Assembly: GCA_943912835.1 (NCBI GenBank)
Contig: CALTVJ010000033.1
Coordinates: forward strand, 1-18,641
Source: an uncultured Porphyromonas sp.
GTDB lineage: Bacteria; Bacteroidota; Bacteroidia; Bacteroidales; Porphyromonadaceae
DNA length: 18,641 nt
Direction of reading: 5' to 3'
Of this stretch, positions 1 to 8,511 are shown piece by piece (within the stretch, counting starts at the first letter, position 1; the number at the start of each line of letters is the position of its first letter). The notes beneath the pieces were generated by a model. It saw only the letters and a list, made by a program, of their open reading frames with translations, searched no databases and was not told where the DNA came from. The position numbers and the translations under genes were made by a program.

Positions 1-10
1 CTTCTTTTGA

Positions 11-44
11 TTGGTGCGCTATGGAGTGATAATTTGTATCTTTG
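11..44 (+). promoter_or_regulatory. Promoter-like elements upstream of ftsK
   Basis: TATCTTTG at 37-44 matches the Bacteroidota -7 consensus TAnnTTTG. A TTG at 11-13 lies 23 nt upstream, slightly wide for the -33 element; an alternative TTTG is at 6-9. Transcription would begin near position 50, giving a leader of about 35 nt. No Shine-Dalgarno sequence is visible, as is usual for this phylum. Confidence 0.6.
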
Positions 45-84
45 CGAAACTAAGCGTATTCTAATCAAATAGCCTCAATAATTT

Positions 85-2589
85 ATGCCTAACCCTACTC
101 ACAAAAAGAGAAAGCCTAAACGTAGAACCCCTAAAGCTAAACAGCCAACCCGCTTTGATAGTGCTATTAGTTGGTTGGGCTTGACACGTTGGGGGGTGGA
201 GTCTCTTATGACGTTTTTACGTACTGTTTTAGCGTTATTTTGTCTATTCTCTTTCCTTTTTATGCTCTCGGTTCTTTTGATGTATGTCAAAGATGCAGCC
301 AAGATCTATAGCATTACACACAATATAGGTAATGAAGCTGTGGAGCATAGTGGTATCGGTGTATCGGGGGCTATTGTAGGGGAAACTTTGTTTAATAATC
401 TCTTTGGTTGGGCTAGCTTTAGTTTTATTTTTTTATTCCTTATTGTAGGGATTGCTCTTTTGTGGCTTAAAGCTGTTCAGGCGGTACAGGTTCTTGGCCG
501 ACTTGTACAGGTCTTAATCCTGACGATGGGAGGCGCATTGGTCTTTGCTTCGTTGCAGTCTTGGTTTGGAAGCCCTGAGGCTGTCTTCAATTGGGGCGGA
601 GAGTTAGGGAATTTGTATAGAGATACGATCAGCCATCAGATTGGTTTTTGGGGGCTATTGATCACTGTTGTTTTTACGTTGTTGATTATTGCGATGACCT
701 TCAGTCGTCGTGTACTCTTCTTCCTTAATACCCCTCCTCAACGTCCAGATATATCGGCTGTTCGCTTCGGATGGTCTAATCCTTTCAAAGGGCTTGTTGA
801 TAAACTAAAGCGAAGAGGTGATGAGCAAGAGGAAGACGAATATTATGACGATGAGGAGGACGAAGACGATGAGGAAGAGGATACTACAGAGCCAACGGAG
901 CCTCAAGATGAGGTGTTTGATGATAGCAACTTTGAGGACGAACCGCCTTTTGTCGCTCCCTTATCGCCCTCTAGTAGCCCTCAAGCAAAGTATGCAGATG
1001 AAACAAAACATGAGGGGGAGCTGATCGTTGAAGTGGCTCAGACTGATGATCTCGTAGATGTGGAGGAACATAGTACGTATACTCCTGGGCTTAGTCTGGC
1101 GCATTATCATAAACCAAGCATTGACCTTCTTCGTGACTATGGCACATCTAATGTCGCTGTTGATAAAGCAGAAATAGAGGAGACGAAGCAAAAAATATTG
1201 GACACACTAGCGAGCTTCAAAATACATGTTATTCCTCAAAAGGCCACCGTTGGCCCTACCGTAACGCTTTATGAGGTAATCCCAGATCAGGGGATTAAGG
1301 TGGCTCGTATCAGTGGTTTGGTTGATGACTTGGCTTTGGCACTTAAGAGTGAAGGTATTCGCATCATTGCGCCTATGCCAGGGCAGGGGACAGTGGGTAT
1401 TGAGGTGCCGAATAGCCGTCCTCAGACTGTGTCCATGCGTAGCATTATCGCATCAAGACGTTACAACGAAGAGCTTGAGAAGATGGAGCTCCCTGTTGGG
1501 ATTGGTAAGACCATTACGAATGAACCCTTTGTCTTTGACCTCGCTAAGATGCCTCACTTGCTCATTGCTGGGGCAACGGGACAAGGTAAGAGTGTCGGCT
1601 TGAATGCGATGATTACGTCACTCTTGTATAGTAAGCGTCCTGAGGAACTGAAGTTTGTCATGGTAGACCCCAAGATGCTGGAGTTTTCGCTCTATGAAGA
1701 GCTCGAGAACCACTTCATGGCGATGCTCCCTGATGCCGAAAAGGCAATTATCACAGATATGTCTTTGGTTGTACCGACGCTTAACTCCCTCTGTATTGAG
1801 ATGGATAAGCGTTATGATCTATTGACTCGTGCAAGGGTGCGTAGTATCATAGATTACAACAAGCAGGTGCGTGAGGGTAAGCTTTCGCGTTTGGATGGTT
1901 TTGAGTTCTTGCCTTACATTGTACTGATTGTCGATGAGTTTGCCGACCTGATCATGACGAGAGGCAAGGAGGTTGAGCAGCCTATTGCTCGCCTAGCTCA
2001 GAAGGCTCGTGCCGCAGGTATACACATGGTTATTGCGACACAACGCCCCTCGACAGATGTGATCACAGGGCTCATCAAAGCGAACTTCCCTGCGCGTATA
2101 GCCTTCAAAGTGTTCTCTATGGTGGACTCGCGTACGATTTTGGATTCGCCAGGTGCTAATCAATTGATTGGACGTGGGGATATGCTCTTCTATCAAGGTA
2201 AAGAGATGGTGCGTGTGCAGTGTGCTTTCATGGATACGCCAGAGACCGAAGAGATTGTACGACATATCAATGGTCAAGAGAGCGAGGGACACGCCTATAT
2301 CCTGCCCGAATATGTGCCAGAGGGAGACTCAATAGAAACAAAAGACTTTAACCCTAAAAAGAAAGATGCTCTATTTGAGGATGCTGCCCGCCTAGTGGTT
2401 AACTCTCAAGTGGGTTCTGCAAGTATTATACAGCGTAAGATGGAGGTTGGCTTTGCCCGTGCAGGTCGCATTGTAGATCAGCTTGAGGCTGCAGGTATCT
2501 TAGGACCTCAGAGAGGAAGCAAACCTAGAGAGATATTGGTTCAAGACCCGATGGCTCTAGAGGAGCTATTAGAGCGTCTGAGGTCATAG
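85..2589 (+). CDS. ftsK: DNA translocase FtsK
   Basis: FtsK is a septum-anchored ATPase that pumps chromosomal DNA during cell division and helps resolve chromosome dimers. The 834-residue product has the expected order: a basic N-terminus, about four membrane segments (roughly residues 41-66, 107-130, 135-157, 187-206), a very acidic linker (about 249-310), then the motor. Walker A is GATGQGKS at 496-503, and Walker B ends IVDE with D617-E618. A winged-helix gamma domain fills about 757-834; in known FtsK proteins this reads polar DNA motifs. The length is normal for a Bacteroidota FtsK, and the linker is shorter than in E. coli. ATG at 85 is the first in-frame start and follows the promoter by about 40 nt. 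The next gene starts 28 nt downstream, suggesting cotranscription. Identification is secure from the motor motifs. Confidence 0.97.
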   Translation: MPNPTHKKRKPKRRTPKAKQPTRFDSAISWLGLTRWGVESLMTFLRTVLALFCLFSFLFMLSVLLMYVKDAAKIYSITHNIGNEAVEHSGIGVSGAIVGETLFNNLFGWASFSFIFLFLIVGIALLWLKAVQAVQVLGRLVQVLILTMGGALVFASLQSWFGSPEAVFNWGGELGNLYRDTISHQIGFWGLLITVVFTLLIIAMTFSRRVLFFLNTPPQRPDISAVRFGWSNPFKGLVDKLKRRGDEQEEDEYYDDEEDEDDEEEDTTEPTEPQDEVFDDSNFEDEPPFVAPLSPSSSPQAKYADETKHEGELIVEVAQTDDLVDVEEHSTYTPGLSLAHYHKPSIDLLRDYGTSNVAVDKAEIEETKQKILDTLASFKIHVIPQKATVGPTVTLYEVIPDQGIKVARISGLVDDLALALKSEGIRIIAPMPGQGTVGIEVPNSRPQTVSMRSIIASRRYNEELEKMELPVGIGKTITNEPFVFDLAKMPHLLIAGATGQGKSVGLNAMITSLLYSKRPEELKFVMVDPKMLEFSLYEELENHFMAMLPDAEKAIITDMSLVVPTLNSLCIEMDKRYDLLTRARVRSIIDYNKQVREGKLSRLDGFEFLPYIVLIVDEFADLIMTRGKEVEQPIARLAQKARAAGIHMVIATQRPSTDVITGLIKANFPARIAFKVFSMVDSRTILDSPGANQLIGRGDMLFYQGKEMVRVQCAFMDTPETEEIVRHINGQESEGHAYILPEYVPEGDSIETKDFNPKKKDALFEDAARLVVNSQVGSASIIQRKMEVGFARAGRIVDQLEAAGILGPQRGSKPREILVQDPMALEELLERLRS

Positions 2590-2617
2590 TTTACACTAAT
2601 TAATTTTATTATAGCTT

Positions 2618-4063
2618 ATGGAGTGGTTAAGACGATATAAATGGACGATTGCTTTCGTTTTGCTCGGTGCACTCCTCTCAGTGCTGACCTTGCTTTTGGG
2701 GGCAAAGCGTATAGAGCAAGGTATAGCTCTTGAGCAAGAGCGTCGTCGTATGGCTTTGCCAGATACGCTACGGGTGGCGACACTTTCGGGAGCGACGACC
2801 TATTTTACTATTCAAGATGAGGAAATGGGGTATCAATATGAGTTATTGCGTCTGTACTCCGAGAGTAGTGGGATCCCCATTAAGCTACAAGTGGCTCCTA
2901 GCTTAGATAGCCTGCATACCTTACTCGCTACATCGCAAGTGCATTTGAGTATCACGCCCGAGGCCGTTACTAAGGAGGCGCAGCAAATGTGGCGATTTAC
3001 GGGGCCTAGTGTTGAGCGAGCTATGGTCTTAGTGCAACGCAAGCCGAAGGCCAAAGGTGATAGCACCTATGTGCGTAATGTAACGGAGTTGATTGGTCGC
3101 CCCTTGTATGTGTTGGCAGATTCGCATTATGAGCAACGTCTGTACAATTTAGGAGAGCAACTAGGTCAAGAGCTTGATATCCGTTACCTATCTTCAGAAA
3201 TAAGCAGTGCCGAAGACCTCATTGCTCAGGTAGCCACAGATAGTATAGATTATGCTATCGTGGACTCGGAGCTCGCACATCTAGCACATACTTATTATCC
3301 CAATATCGACTATAAGATGTCTGTTGGTTTTGCTCAGCGTTTACGTTGGCTAACCACTTCGGAATATGAAGGTTTGGCTCAGAGTATAGACAGTTGGGCG
3401 CTTCTGGCTCCACAACAGCCCAAGGCTAGGCATATCTATAAGAAGTATTTTGAGCTATACAAAGTACCGATAGTAGAGGAGCAGTCCGAAGACATTTTAG
3501 ATAAGCAGATTGCTGTTGTCACGCCCAAAGGGCATATTTCACCATACGACAACCTTTTTCGCTCTATGGCAAGTGGGCTCTCTTTCTCATGGCATCTGCT
3601 TGCATCAATAGCTTATCAAGAGTCGAGGTTTCGTGCTGATATTGTTGGCTGGAGTGGAGCAAGGGGGCTCATGGGTATTATGCCAGCTACGGGTAGAGCC
3701 TATGGTGCTTCGGTAGAGGAGTTGTTGCAGCCTCAGGAGTCTGTGCGTGTGGCTCTGCGTTGTTTGGCGGATACAGAGCGAGCTTTTCGTAAAATAGAGT
3801 CTACGGAGGAGCGTTTGCGTTTTACACTGGCTGGTTATAATGCTGGGGTCGGTCATATTCAAGATGCTCAGCGTTTAGCACAGAAGTATGGAGATAATCC
3901 GCATTTGTGGTCTGATGTGCAGAAGTATATTTTGCTTAAGAGCGAACGTAAGTACTATACCGACCCAGTTTGTCGTCATGGTTATTTGCGGGGGAAAGAG
4001 ACCTATCGCTATGCTCAGGAGGTCTACGGACGTTACAAAGAATACATACAGAGAGTACAATGA
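2618..4063 (+). CDS. MltF-like membrane-bound lytic transglycosylase with N-terminal solute-binding domain
   Basis: This 481-residue protein probably cleaves peptidoglycan glycan strands from the periplasmic side of the inner membrane. One N-terminal membrane segment (about 8-28, no lipobox) is followed by a domain resembling family 3 solute-binding proteins (about 50-270) and a C-terminal SLT lysozyme-like domain (about 318-465). The catalytic glutamate should be E335 in the motif AYQESRF. It is followed by GARGLMGIMP, the usual G-L-M-Q/G-I-M-P stretch, and AGYNAGVGH near 408-416. The domain order matches MltF, in which the first domain regulates the second. It lies 28 nt after ftsK, and its TGA overlaps the ATG of the kinase gene (ATGA at 4060-4063). 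An operon with ftsK suggests a role in wall remodelling at division, which is inference. The exact family member (MltF or a Bacteroidota paralogue) is uncertain, so no symbol is given. Confidence 0.88.
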   Translation: MEWLRRYKWTIAFVLLGALLSVLTLLLGAKRIEQGIALEQERRRMALPDTLRVATLSGATTYFTIQDEEMGYQYELLRLYSESSGIPIKLQVAPSLDSLHTLLATSQVHLSITPEAVTKEAQQMWRFTGPSVERAMVLVQRKPKAKGDSTYVRNVTELIGRPLYVLADSHYEQRLYNLGEQLGQELDIRYLSSEISSAEDLIAQVATDSIDYAIVDSELAHLAHTYYPNIDYKMSVGFAQRLRWLTTSEYEGLAQSIDSWALLAPQQPKARHIYKKYFELYKVPIVEEQSEDILDKQIAVVTPKGHISPYDNLFRSMASGLSFSWHLLASIAYQESRFRADIVGWSGARGLMGIMPATGRAYGASVEELLQPQESVRVALRCLADTERAFRKIESTEERLRFTLAGYNAGVGHIQDAQRLAQKYGDNPHLWSDVQKYILLKSERKYYTDPVCRHGYLRGKETYRYAQEVYGRYKEYIQRVQ

Positions 4064-5301
4064 AGTCTTTGTCTTGGCATGATCTGATTAGACCTATCTC
4101 AAGTGCTCTGTCTTGGATTAATGCTTACAGTGCTGTCCGTTTAGCTGTTATTTTGGGAGCGGTGGCATTCGCCGTACTTTCGCTGGTGATTTCAGATCGC
4201 TTGGTACGACGTATGGGTGAGGAGGAGCGACGTAAGATGGAGCTTTGGGCGGCTGCTACGCAGTCTGTAGCAAGCAATGACTACGAGAAGTCCTTGCTTT
4301 TTGCTTCGCGCATACTAGAGAGCAATACGACGATCCCCATGATTCTTACTGATGTGCAGGGGCGTATATTGAGTTACAATAATCTTGAGTTGCCACGTAC
4401 AAACCCCGAGAAATTTCTTTACCAAAAGCTAGAAGAGTTTCGTGCTGGTTATCCACCTATTATTGTAGAGAATGGACTGGACATAGAGTATCTCTATTAC
4501 TCCGATAGCTCTACTCTCCAACAGTTACTTCTTTTCCCTTATGTACAGGTATTTGTCTTTTTAGTGATACTTGGTATCAGCATAATGGCGATTGCGAGCC
4601 TTAAACGTGCAGACCAAAACCATATTTGGCAAGGTCTCAGCCGAGAGACAGCACATCAGCTGGGTACGCCTATATCTTCGCTCATAGCTTGGCGAGAGCT
4701 ACTGAGTATGCAGGGAGTAGACCCGATGATTATTGGTGAGATGGGTAAGGATATAGAGCGTCTTGAGATGATTGCTGATAGATTTCAGAAAGTGGGGTCG
4801 GCGCCGAAATTAGACCTTCAAGACGTTGGCGAACTCATTCGTAAGTCACAAAGCTATATGCAACCACGCATCTCCTCACAAGTTGAGATTATTGTAGAGG
4901 AGCGAGAGCCTAAGCCTATGACTGCATGGGTGTGCGAACCGCTCATTGCCTGGGTCTTTGAGAACTTAATCAAAAATGCTGTTGATGCGATGCAGGGTAA
5001 GGGGACGATTCGTATTCGTTATCAAGAGCGTCAAGGGCAAATCTTGATTGATGTCAGTGATACGGGGCGAGGTTTACCACGAGGGAAGTACGAAACAATC
5101 TTTCGTCCAGGATACACGACACGTCTTCGTGGTTGGGGCTTGGGTTTGTCTTTGGCAAGACGCATTATCGAAGATTATCACGGTGGACGTATCTATGTGA
5201 AGCAGAGTAAGGAGGGGGAGGGCACAACCTTCAGAATACGACTTAATGTTGCCGAAGATAGTGTGACGAATCCATTATCTCGGGAGGTTGGCAAGTCATA
5301 A
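4060..5301 (+). CDS. Orphan sensor histidine kinase
   Basis: This is a 413-residue membrane histidine kinase. Two membrane segments (about 25-46 and 157-181) enclose a periplasmic sensor region of about 110 residues that I cannot assign to a family. There is no obvious HAMP domain. The H-box is ETAHQLGTP with H199 as the likely phospho-acceptor. The ATPase domain has an N-box (ENLIKNAVDAM, E301-M311), a G1 box (DTGRGLP, from D334) and a G2 box (RGWGLGLSL, 357-365). The start at 4060 is chosen because it forms an ATGA overlap with the upstream stop codon; an in-frame ATG at 3970 lies inside the previous gene. No response regulator is present in the window, so the partner is unknown. Placement behind ftsK and a lytic transglycosylase hints at sensing envelope state. 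No terminator hairpin was seen after the stop. Confidence 0.93.
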   Translation: MKSLSWHDLIRPISSALSWINAYSAVRLAVILGAVAFAVLSLVISDRLVRRMGEEERRKMELWAAATQSVASNDYEKSLLFASRILESNTTIPMILTDVQGRILSYNNLELPRTNPEKFLYQKLEEFRAGYPPIIVENGLDIEYLYYSDSSTLQQLLLFPYVQVFVFLVILGISIMAIASLKRADQNHIWQGLSRETAHQLGTPISSLIAWRELLSMQGVDPMIIGEMGKDIERLEMIADRFQKVGSAPKLDLQDVGELIRKSQSYMQPRISSQVEIIVEEREPKPMTAWVCEPLIAWVFENLIKNAVDAMQGKGTIRIRYQERQGQILIDVSDTGRGLPRGKYETIFRPGYTTRLRGWGLGLSLARRIIEDYHGGRIYVKQSKEGEGTTFRIRLNVAEDSVTNPLSREVGKS

Positions 5302-5318
5302 ATCTTCTAGGCTTGTTG

Positions 5319-5326
5319 TATCTTTG
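5319..5326 (+). promoter_or_regulatory. Promoter -7 element for the DUF2147 gene
   Basis: TATCTTTG matches TAnnTTTG exactly, 83 nt before the ATG. The nearest TTG (5288-5290) is 28 nt upstream, too far for a normal -33 element, so the match is partial. It lies 17 nt after the kinase stop, so the small gene is likely transcribed separately. Confidence 0.45.
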
Positions 5327-5409
5327 TCGCTCATCATGTAGGTCGTTGCACCACAAGACAGGGCTTACATCGTTGAATAAGTATTTTTTATTTGTAGCAA
5401 ACCAAACTT

Positions 5410-5835
5410 ATGAAGCAATTTATTCTTGGAGGCTTAGCCCTCTTTGCGTCAATGACTTGGGCAGTAGCTCAAACGACCGATGCTGATAAGATATTAGGGA
5501 CATACAACACGCAAGGCAATACTAGTCAAGTAGCCATAACAAAACAAGCTGGTAAGTATATCGGGACTTTGGTTGCAACGACGATGAAAAGTAAATTGGA
5601 CGAAAATAATCCCGATCCACAAAAGCGCAAGAATCCTCTTGTTGGTACGCTTATCCTCAAGGACTTCGTCTATGATGGTGATCTCACATGGAAGGGTGGA
5701 ACTGCCTATGACCCCAAGAGTGGAAAAACTTACAAGGGTAAGATTACGCTCAATGCCGATGGCAGTTTGAATATGCGTGGTTATGTCGGGATACCAGCCT
5801 TTGGTCGTACGGCGGTCTGGACGCGTGTTAAGTAG
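5410..5835 (+). CDS. Secreted DUF2147 family protein
   Basis: This 141-residue exported protein has a signal peptide (about residues 1-21, probable cleavage after AVAQ). The mature part is a small beta-rich domain resembling DUF2147. Family-like landmarks are ILGTY near the start of the mature chain, NPDPQKRKNPLVG in the middle, GGTAYDPKSGKTYKGK, and RGYVGIPAFGRTAVWTR at the C-terminus. The family's biochemical role is not established. Members are exported and often described as conserved hypotheticals, and some structures show a calycin-like barrel, so ligand binding is possible but unproven here. It has its own -7 element and a terminator hairpin, so it is probably monocistronic. The length is typical for the family. 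Confidence 0.9.
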   Translation: MKQFILGGLALFASMTWAVAQTTDADKILGTYNTQGNTSQVAITKQAGKYIGTLVATTMKSKLDENNPDPQKRKNPLVGTLILKDFVYDGDLTWKGGTAYDPKSGKTYKGKITLNADGSLNMRGYVGIPAFGRTAVWTRVK

Positions 5836-5856
5836 ACGATTTCTTGTTGATAAACC

Positions 5857-5900
5857 ATTAAATCCCCATTAGAGCTTAATCTCTCTGATGGGGATTTAAT
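5857..5900 (+). terminator. Terminator hairpin after the DUF2147 gene
   Basis: Perfect 13-bp inverted repeat: ATTAAATCCCCAT (5857-5869) and ATGGGGATTTAAT (5888-5900). An additional AGAG/CTCT pairing can form in the 18-nt loop. It lies 21 nt after the stop codon. The T-run is weak because the lower stem itself is A/T-rich, so it could work in both directions. Confidence 0.75.
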
Positions 5901-5934
5901 AGTTTCTGGGTGGTGGGGAGATACAGTTGGTCAA

Positions 5935-5954
5935 CCTATTTCAACTAAAATAGG
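5935..5954. repeat. Small inverted repeat upstream of pnp
   Basis: CCTATTT (5935-5941) and AAATAGG (5948-5954) can form a 7-bp hairpin, and CAACCT (5932-5937) could alternatively pair with AGGTTG (5956-5961). It lies about 100 nt before the pnp promoter, so it is outside the predicted pnp leader. Its role is unknown: possibly a second terminator or a protein site. Confidence 0.35.
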
Positions 5955-6051
5955 AAGGTTGTCGCTGATTGGTTGGGGAGACAGATTTACTTTCGCTGAG
6001 GTTGATGTTATTTAGTTTATTGTTTTGGGGACGATAAACGCTCTTTTCTGC

Positions 6052-6082
6052 TTGTGTATGAGGGGCAAAAAGAGTATCTTTG
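6052..6082 (+). promoter_or_regulatory. Promoter for pnp
   Basis: TTG (6052-6054), a 20-nt spacer and TATCTTTG (6075-6082) match the Bacteroidota promoter consensus closely. The predicted start near 6089 gives a leader of about 36 nt, A-rich just before the ATG. Confidence 0.75.
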
Positions 6083-6124
6083 TCTATGATAACACAAGGT
6101 TTTAAGAATAAATAAAGAGAAACT

Positions 6125-8380
6125 ATGCTGAATCCTATTCGTAAAAGCATTTTCTTGCCTGATGGTCGTGAGATCGTCATCGAGACAGGCAAGCTCGCCA
6201 AACAAGCCGACGGTGCTGTTACCGTTACTATGGGCAATACAGTGCTTTTGGCTACTGTCTGTGCCGCCAAAGATGCCAACCCAGGGGTAGACTTCATGCC
6301 CTTGCAGGTGGAGTACAAAGAGAAATTTAGTGCAATCGGTCGCTTCCCAGGTGGGTTCACTCGCCGTGAGGGTAAAGCAAGCGATTATGAGATACTTACT
6401 TGTCGTCTGGTGGACAGGGCATTGCGTCCTCTATTCCCAGACGATTATCATGCAGAGGTGTTTGTAAACGTTATCCTATATTCAAGCGATGGTGTGGATA
6501 TGCCAGATGCTTTGGCTGGATTGGCAGCAAGTGCTGCGCTAGCCGTATCGGATATTCCGTTTAATGGCCCTATCTCAGAGGTGCGTGTGGCTCGTATTGA
6601 TGGAGAGTTTGTGATTAACCCAACCTTTGAGCAACTCGAGCGCGCTGACATCGACATGATGGTGGGCGCTACCCTAGATAACATCATGATGGTTGAGGGT
6701 GAGATGCAGGAGGTGCAAGAGTCTGAGATGCTTGAGGCAATCAAGGCTGCACACGAAGCCATCAAAGTACAGTGCCAAGCACAACTCGAGCTTAGCGAAG
6801 CTTGCGGGAAACTTGTGAAGCGCACTTACAGCCACGAAGAGAATGACGAAGACCTCCGTGAAGACGTTCACGAGCAGTGCTATGCTAAGGCTTATGCTGT
6901 GGCTACTTCGGGGACAGACAAGCACAGCCGTGCTGAGGCATTCGCCAAAATCCTTGAGGAATACAAGGCAGACTTTACAGAGGAAGAGCTTGCTGAGAAG
7001 TCAGGTATGATTAACCGCTATTATCACGATGTAGAGAAAGAAGCGATGCGTCGTGCTATTCTCGATGAGGGTAAGCGTCTTGACGGTCGTCGTACAGACG
7101 AAATTCGTCCTATCTGGATTGAAACAAGCTATTTACCAGGTCCTCACGGCTCGGCTGTTTTCACACGAGGCGAAACACAATCGCTTACAACCGTGACACT
7201 CGGTACGAAAGATGACGAAAAGCTCGTTGATGATGTCTTGAATTATGGTAAGGAGCGTTTCTTGCTGCACTACAACTTCCCTCCATTCTCTACCGGAGAT
7301 GCTCGTCCACAGCGTGGTGTAGGTCGTCGTGAGATTGGGCATGGTAACTTGGCTCATCGTGCGCTTAAACGTGTAATTCCTGCAAACTATCCTTATACAC
7401 TTCGTGTCGTAAGTGATATTTTGGAGTCTAACGGCTCAAGCTCTATGGCGACTGTTTGTGCTGGTACGTTAGCTCTCCGTGATGCTGGTGTACAGATTAC
7501 GGCACCAGTTTCGGGTATCGCTATGGGGCTTATCAGTGAGAATAAGGGTCAAAACTATGCTATCCTATCAGATATTCTTGGAGACGAAGACCACCTCGGA
7601 GATATGGACTTCAAGGTAACGGGTACGGCTAAGGGGATTACTGCGACACAAATGGATATCAAGGTAGATGGTCTATCTTACGAAATTTTGGAGCGTGCGC
7701 TCTCTCAAGCTCGTGAGGGTCGTTTGCATATCCTCAACAAGATTACAGAGGCTCAGCCTGAGGCTCGTCCAGACTTCAAGCCTCATGCTCCTCGTATAGA
7801 GGTACTGCGTGTAGCTAAGGAGTTTATTGGTGCTATCATCGGTCCTGGTGGTAAGATTATCCAAGGCATGCAAGAGAAGAGCGGAGCTAAGATTAGTATT
7901 GAAGAGGTTGATGGTCAAGGTGTTGTTGAAGTTAGCGCAAGCAACAAGGAGGCTATTGACTCGGCTCTCTCGATGATTAAGGCTATCGTTGCTCTGCCAG
8001 AGGTTGGCGAGGTGTACGAGGGTAAGATCAGCTCTATCTTGTCTTTCGGGGCTTTCGTAGAGTTTATGCCAGGTAAGGATGGTCTATTGCATATTAGCGA
8101 AATCGATTGGAAGCGTTTCGAGTCTATGGAAGAGACAGGGCTTAGCGAAGGGCAAACAATCCAAGTGAAGCTCATCGAGATTGACCCTAAGACAGGTAAA
8201 TTCAAATTGAGCCGTCGTGCCTTGCTTGAGAAACCAGTGGGTTATGTAGAGCCAGAGCGTCGTCCTCGTCCAGATAGAGGAGAGCGTCGTCCTCGCCCAG
8301 AGCATCGTGAACGCCGTGGCGAACCACGAGTAGGACATTCGCAAGAGCTTCCCAACCAAGAGGAGACAAGCGAAGACTAA
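6125..8380 (+). CDS. pnp: Polyribonucleotide nucleotidyltransferase (PNPase)
   Basis: PNPase is a trimeric 3'-5' exoribonuclease that uses phosphate to release nucleoside diphosphates; it degrades mRNA and trims RNA 3' ends in the cytoplasm. The 751 residues show two RNase PH domains separated by a helical domain, then KH (about 557-615, GPGGK at 573-577) and S1 (about 628-697, GKISSILSFGAFVEF). The active-site stretch GDEDHLGDMDFK is intact: D489, D495 and K497 correspond to D486, D492 and K494 of the E. coli enzyme. The tail after S1 (about 705-751) is rich in Arg, Pro and Glu and looks disordered; it may bind RNA or partners. In many bacteria rpsO precedes pnp, but not here, where the gene has its own promoter and a strong terminator. 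Confidence 0.98.
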   Translation: MLNPIRKSIFLPDGREIVIETGKLAKQADGAVTVTMGNTVLLATVCAAKDANPGVDFMPLQVEYKEKFSAIGRFPGGFTRREGKASDYEILTCRLVDRALRPLFPDDYHAEVFVNVILYSSDGVDMPDALAGLAASAALAVSDIPFNGPISEVRVARIDGEFVINPTFEQLERADIDMMVGATLDNIMMVEGEMQEVQESEMLEAIKAAHEAIKVQCQAQLELSEACGKLVKRTYSHEENDEDLREDVHEQCYAKAYAVATSGTDKHSRAEAFAKILEEYKADFTEEELAEKSGMINRYYHDVEKEAMRRAILDEGKRLDGRRTDEIRPIWIETSYLPGPHGSAVFTRGETQSLTTVTLGTKDDEKLVDDVLNYGKERFLLHYNFPPFSTGDARPQRGVGRREIGHGNLAHRALKRVIPANYPYTLRVVSDILESNGSSSMATVCAGTLALRDAGVQITAPVSGIAMGLISENKGQNYAILSDILGDEDHLGDMDFKVTGTAKGITATQMDIKVDGLSYEILERALSQAREGRLHILNKITEAQPEARPDFKPHAPRIEVLRVAKEFIGAIIGPGGKIIQGMQEKSGAKISIEEVDGQGVVEVSASNKEAIDSALSMIKAIVALPEVGEVYEGKISSILSFGAFVEFMPGKDGLLHISEIDWKRFESMEETGLSEGQTIQVKLIEIDPKTGKFKLSRRALLEKPVGYVEPERRPRPDRGERRPRPEHRERRGEPRVGHSQELPNQEETSED

Positions 8381-8400
8381 TTCAGCTAACGATACAAAAT

Positions 8401-8441
8401 AAAAGGGGCTATGCAGAAAACATCTGCACAGCCCCTTTTTA
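8401..8441 (+). terminator. Intrinsic terminator of pnp
   Basis: AAAAGGGGCT (8401-8410) pairs with AGCCCCTTTT (8430-8439). An inner 6-bp stem, TGCAGA/TCTGCA, is separated by a single A/C mismatch. The 3' arm runs into TTTT. It begins 20 nt after the pnp stop, and its A/T symmetry suggests it may also act on the opposite strand. Confidence 0.9.
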
Positions 8442-8475
8442 TTTGGATAAAAGCCCTAACATAAAACGACTCTGA

Positions 8476-8511
8476 GACTATTGCATAATACTGCACTCGC
8501 TTCATTATTTT
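8476..8511 (+). repeat. 36-nt inverted repeat, left copy, flanking the MATE gene
   Basis: The 36 nt starting GACTATTGCATAAT and ending CATTATTTT match the reverse complement of 10306-10341 at 32 of 36 positions (mismatches at repeat positions 15, 17, 18 and 29). Weaker similarity (TTGGGC...GGTC) continues inwards for some 20 nt. It may be the end of a mobile unit or one copy of a dispersed intergenic repeat. No clear target-site duplication is visible. Confidence 0.75.

Noticed and set aside
818..1024. Second reading frame through the acidic linker of FtsK
   Set aside because: It is a by-product of low-complexity GAG/GAC/GAT codons in ftsK, and its product is an unnatural Met/Arg/Thr-rich string.
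3970..4059. Longer kinase reading frame starting at ATG 3970
   Set aside because: The extra 30 codons lie inside the lytic transglycosylase gene. The ATG at 4060 overlaps its stop codon in the usual ATGA manner and gives a sensible N-terminus before the first membrane segment.
5941..6360. Possible minus-strand gene overlapping the pnp start
   Set aside because: Most of it is antisense to the conserved first PNPase domain and to the pnp promoter, and the predicted product shows no recognisable features.
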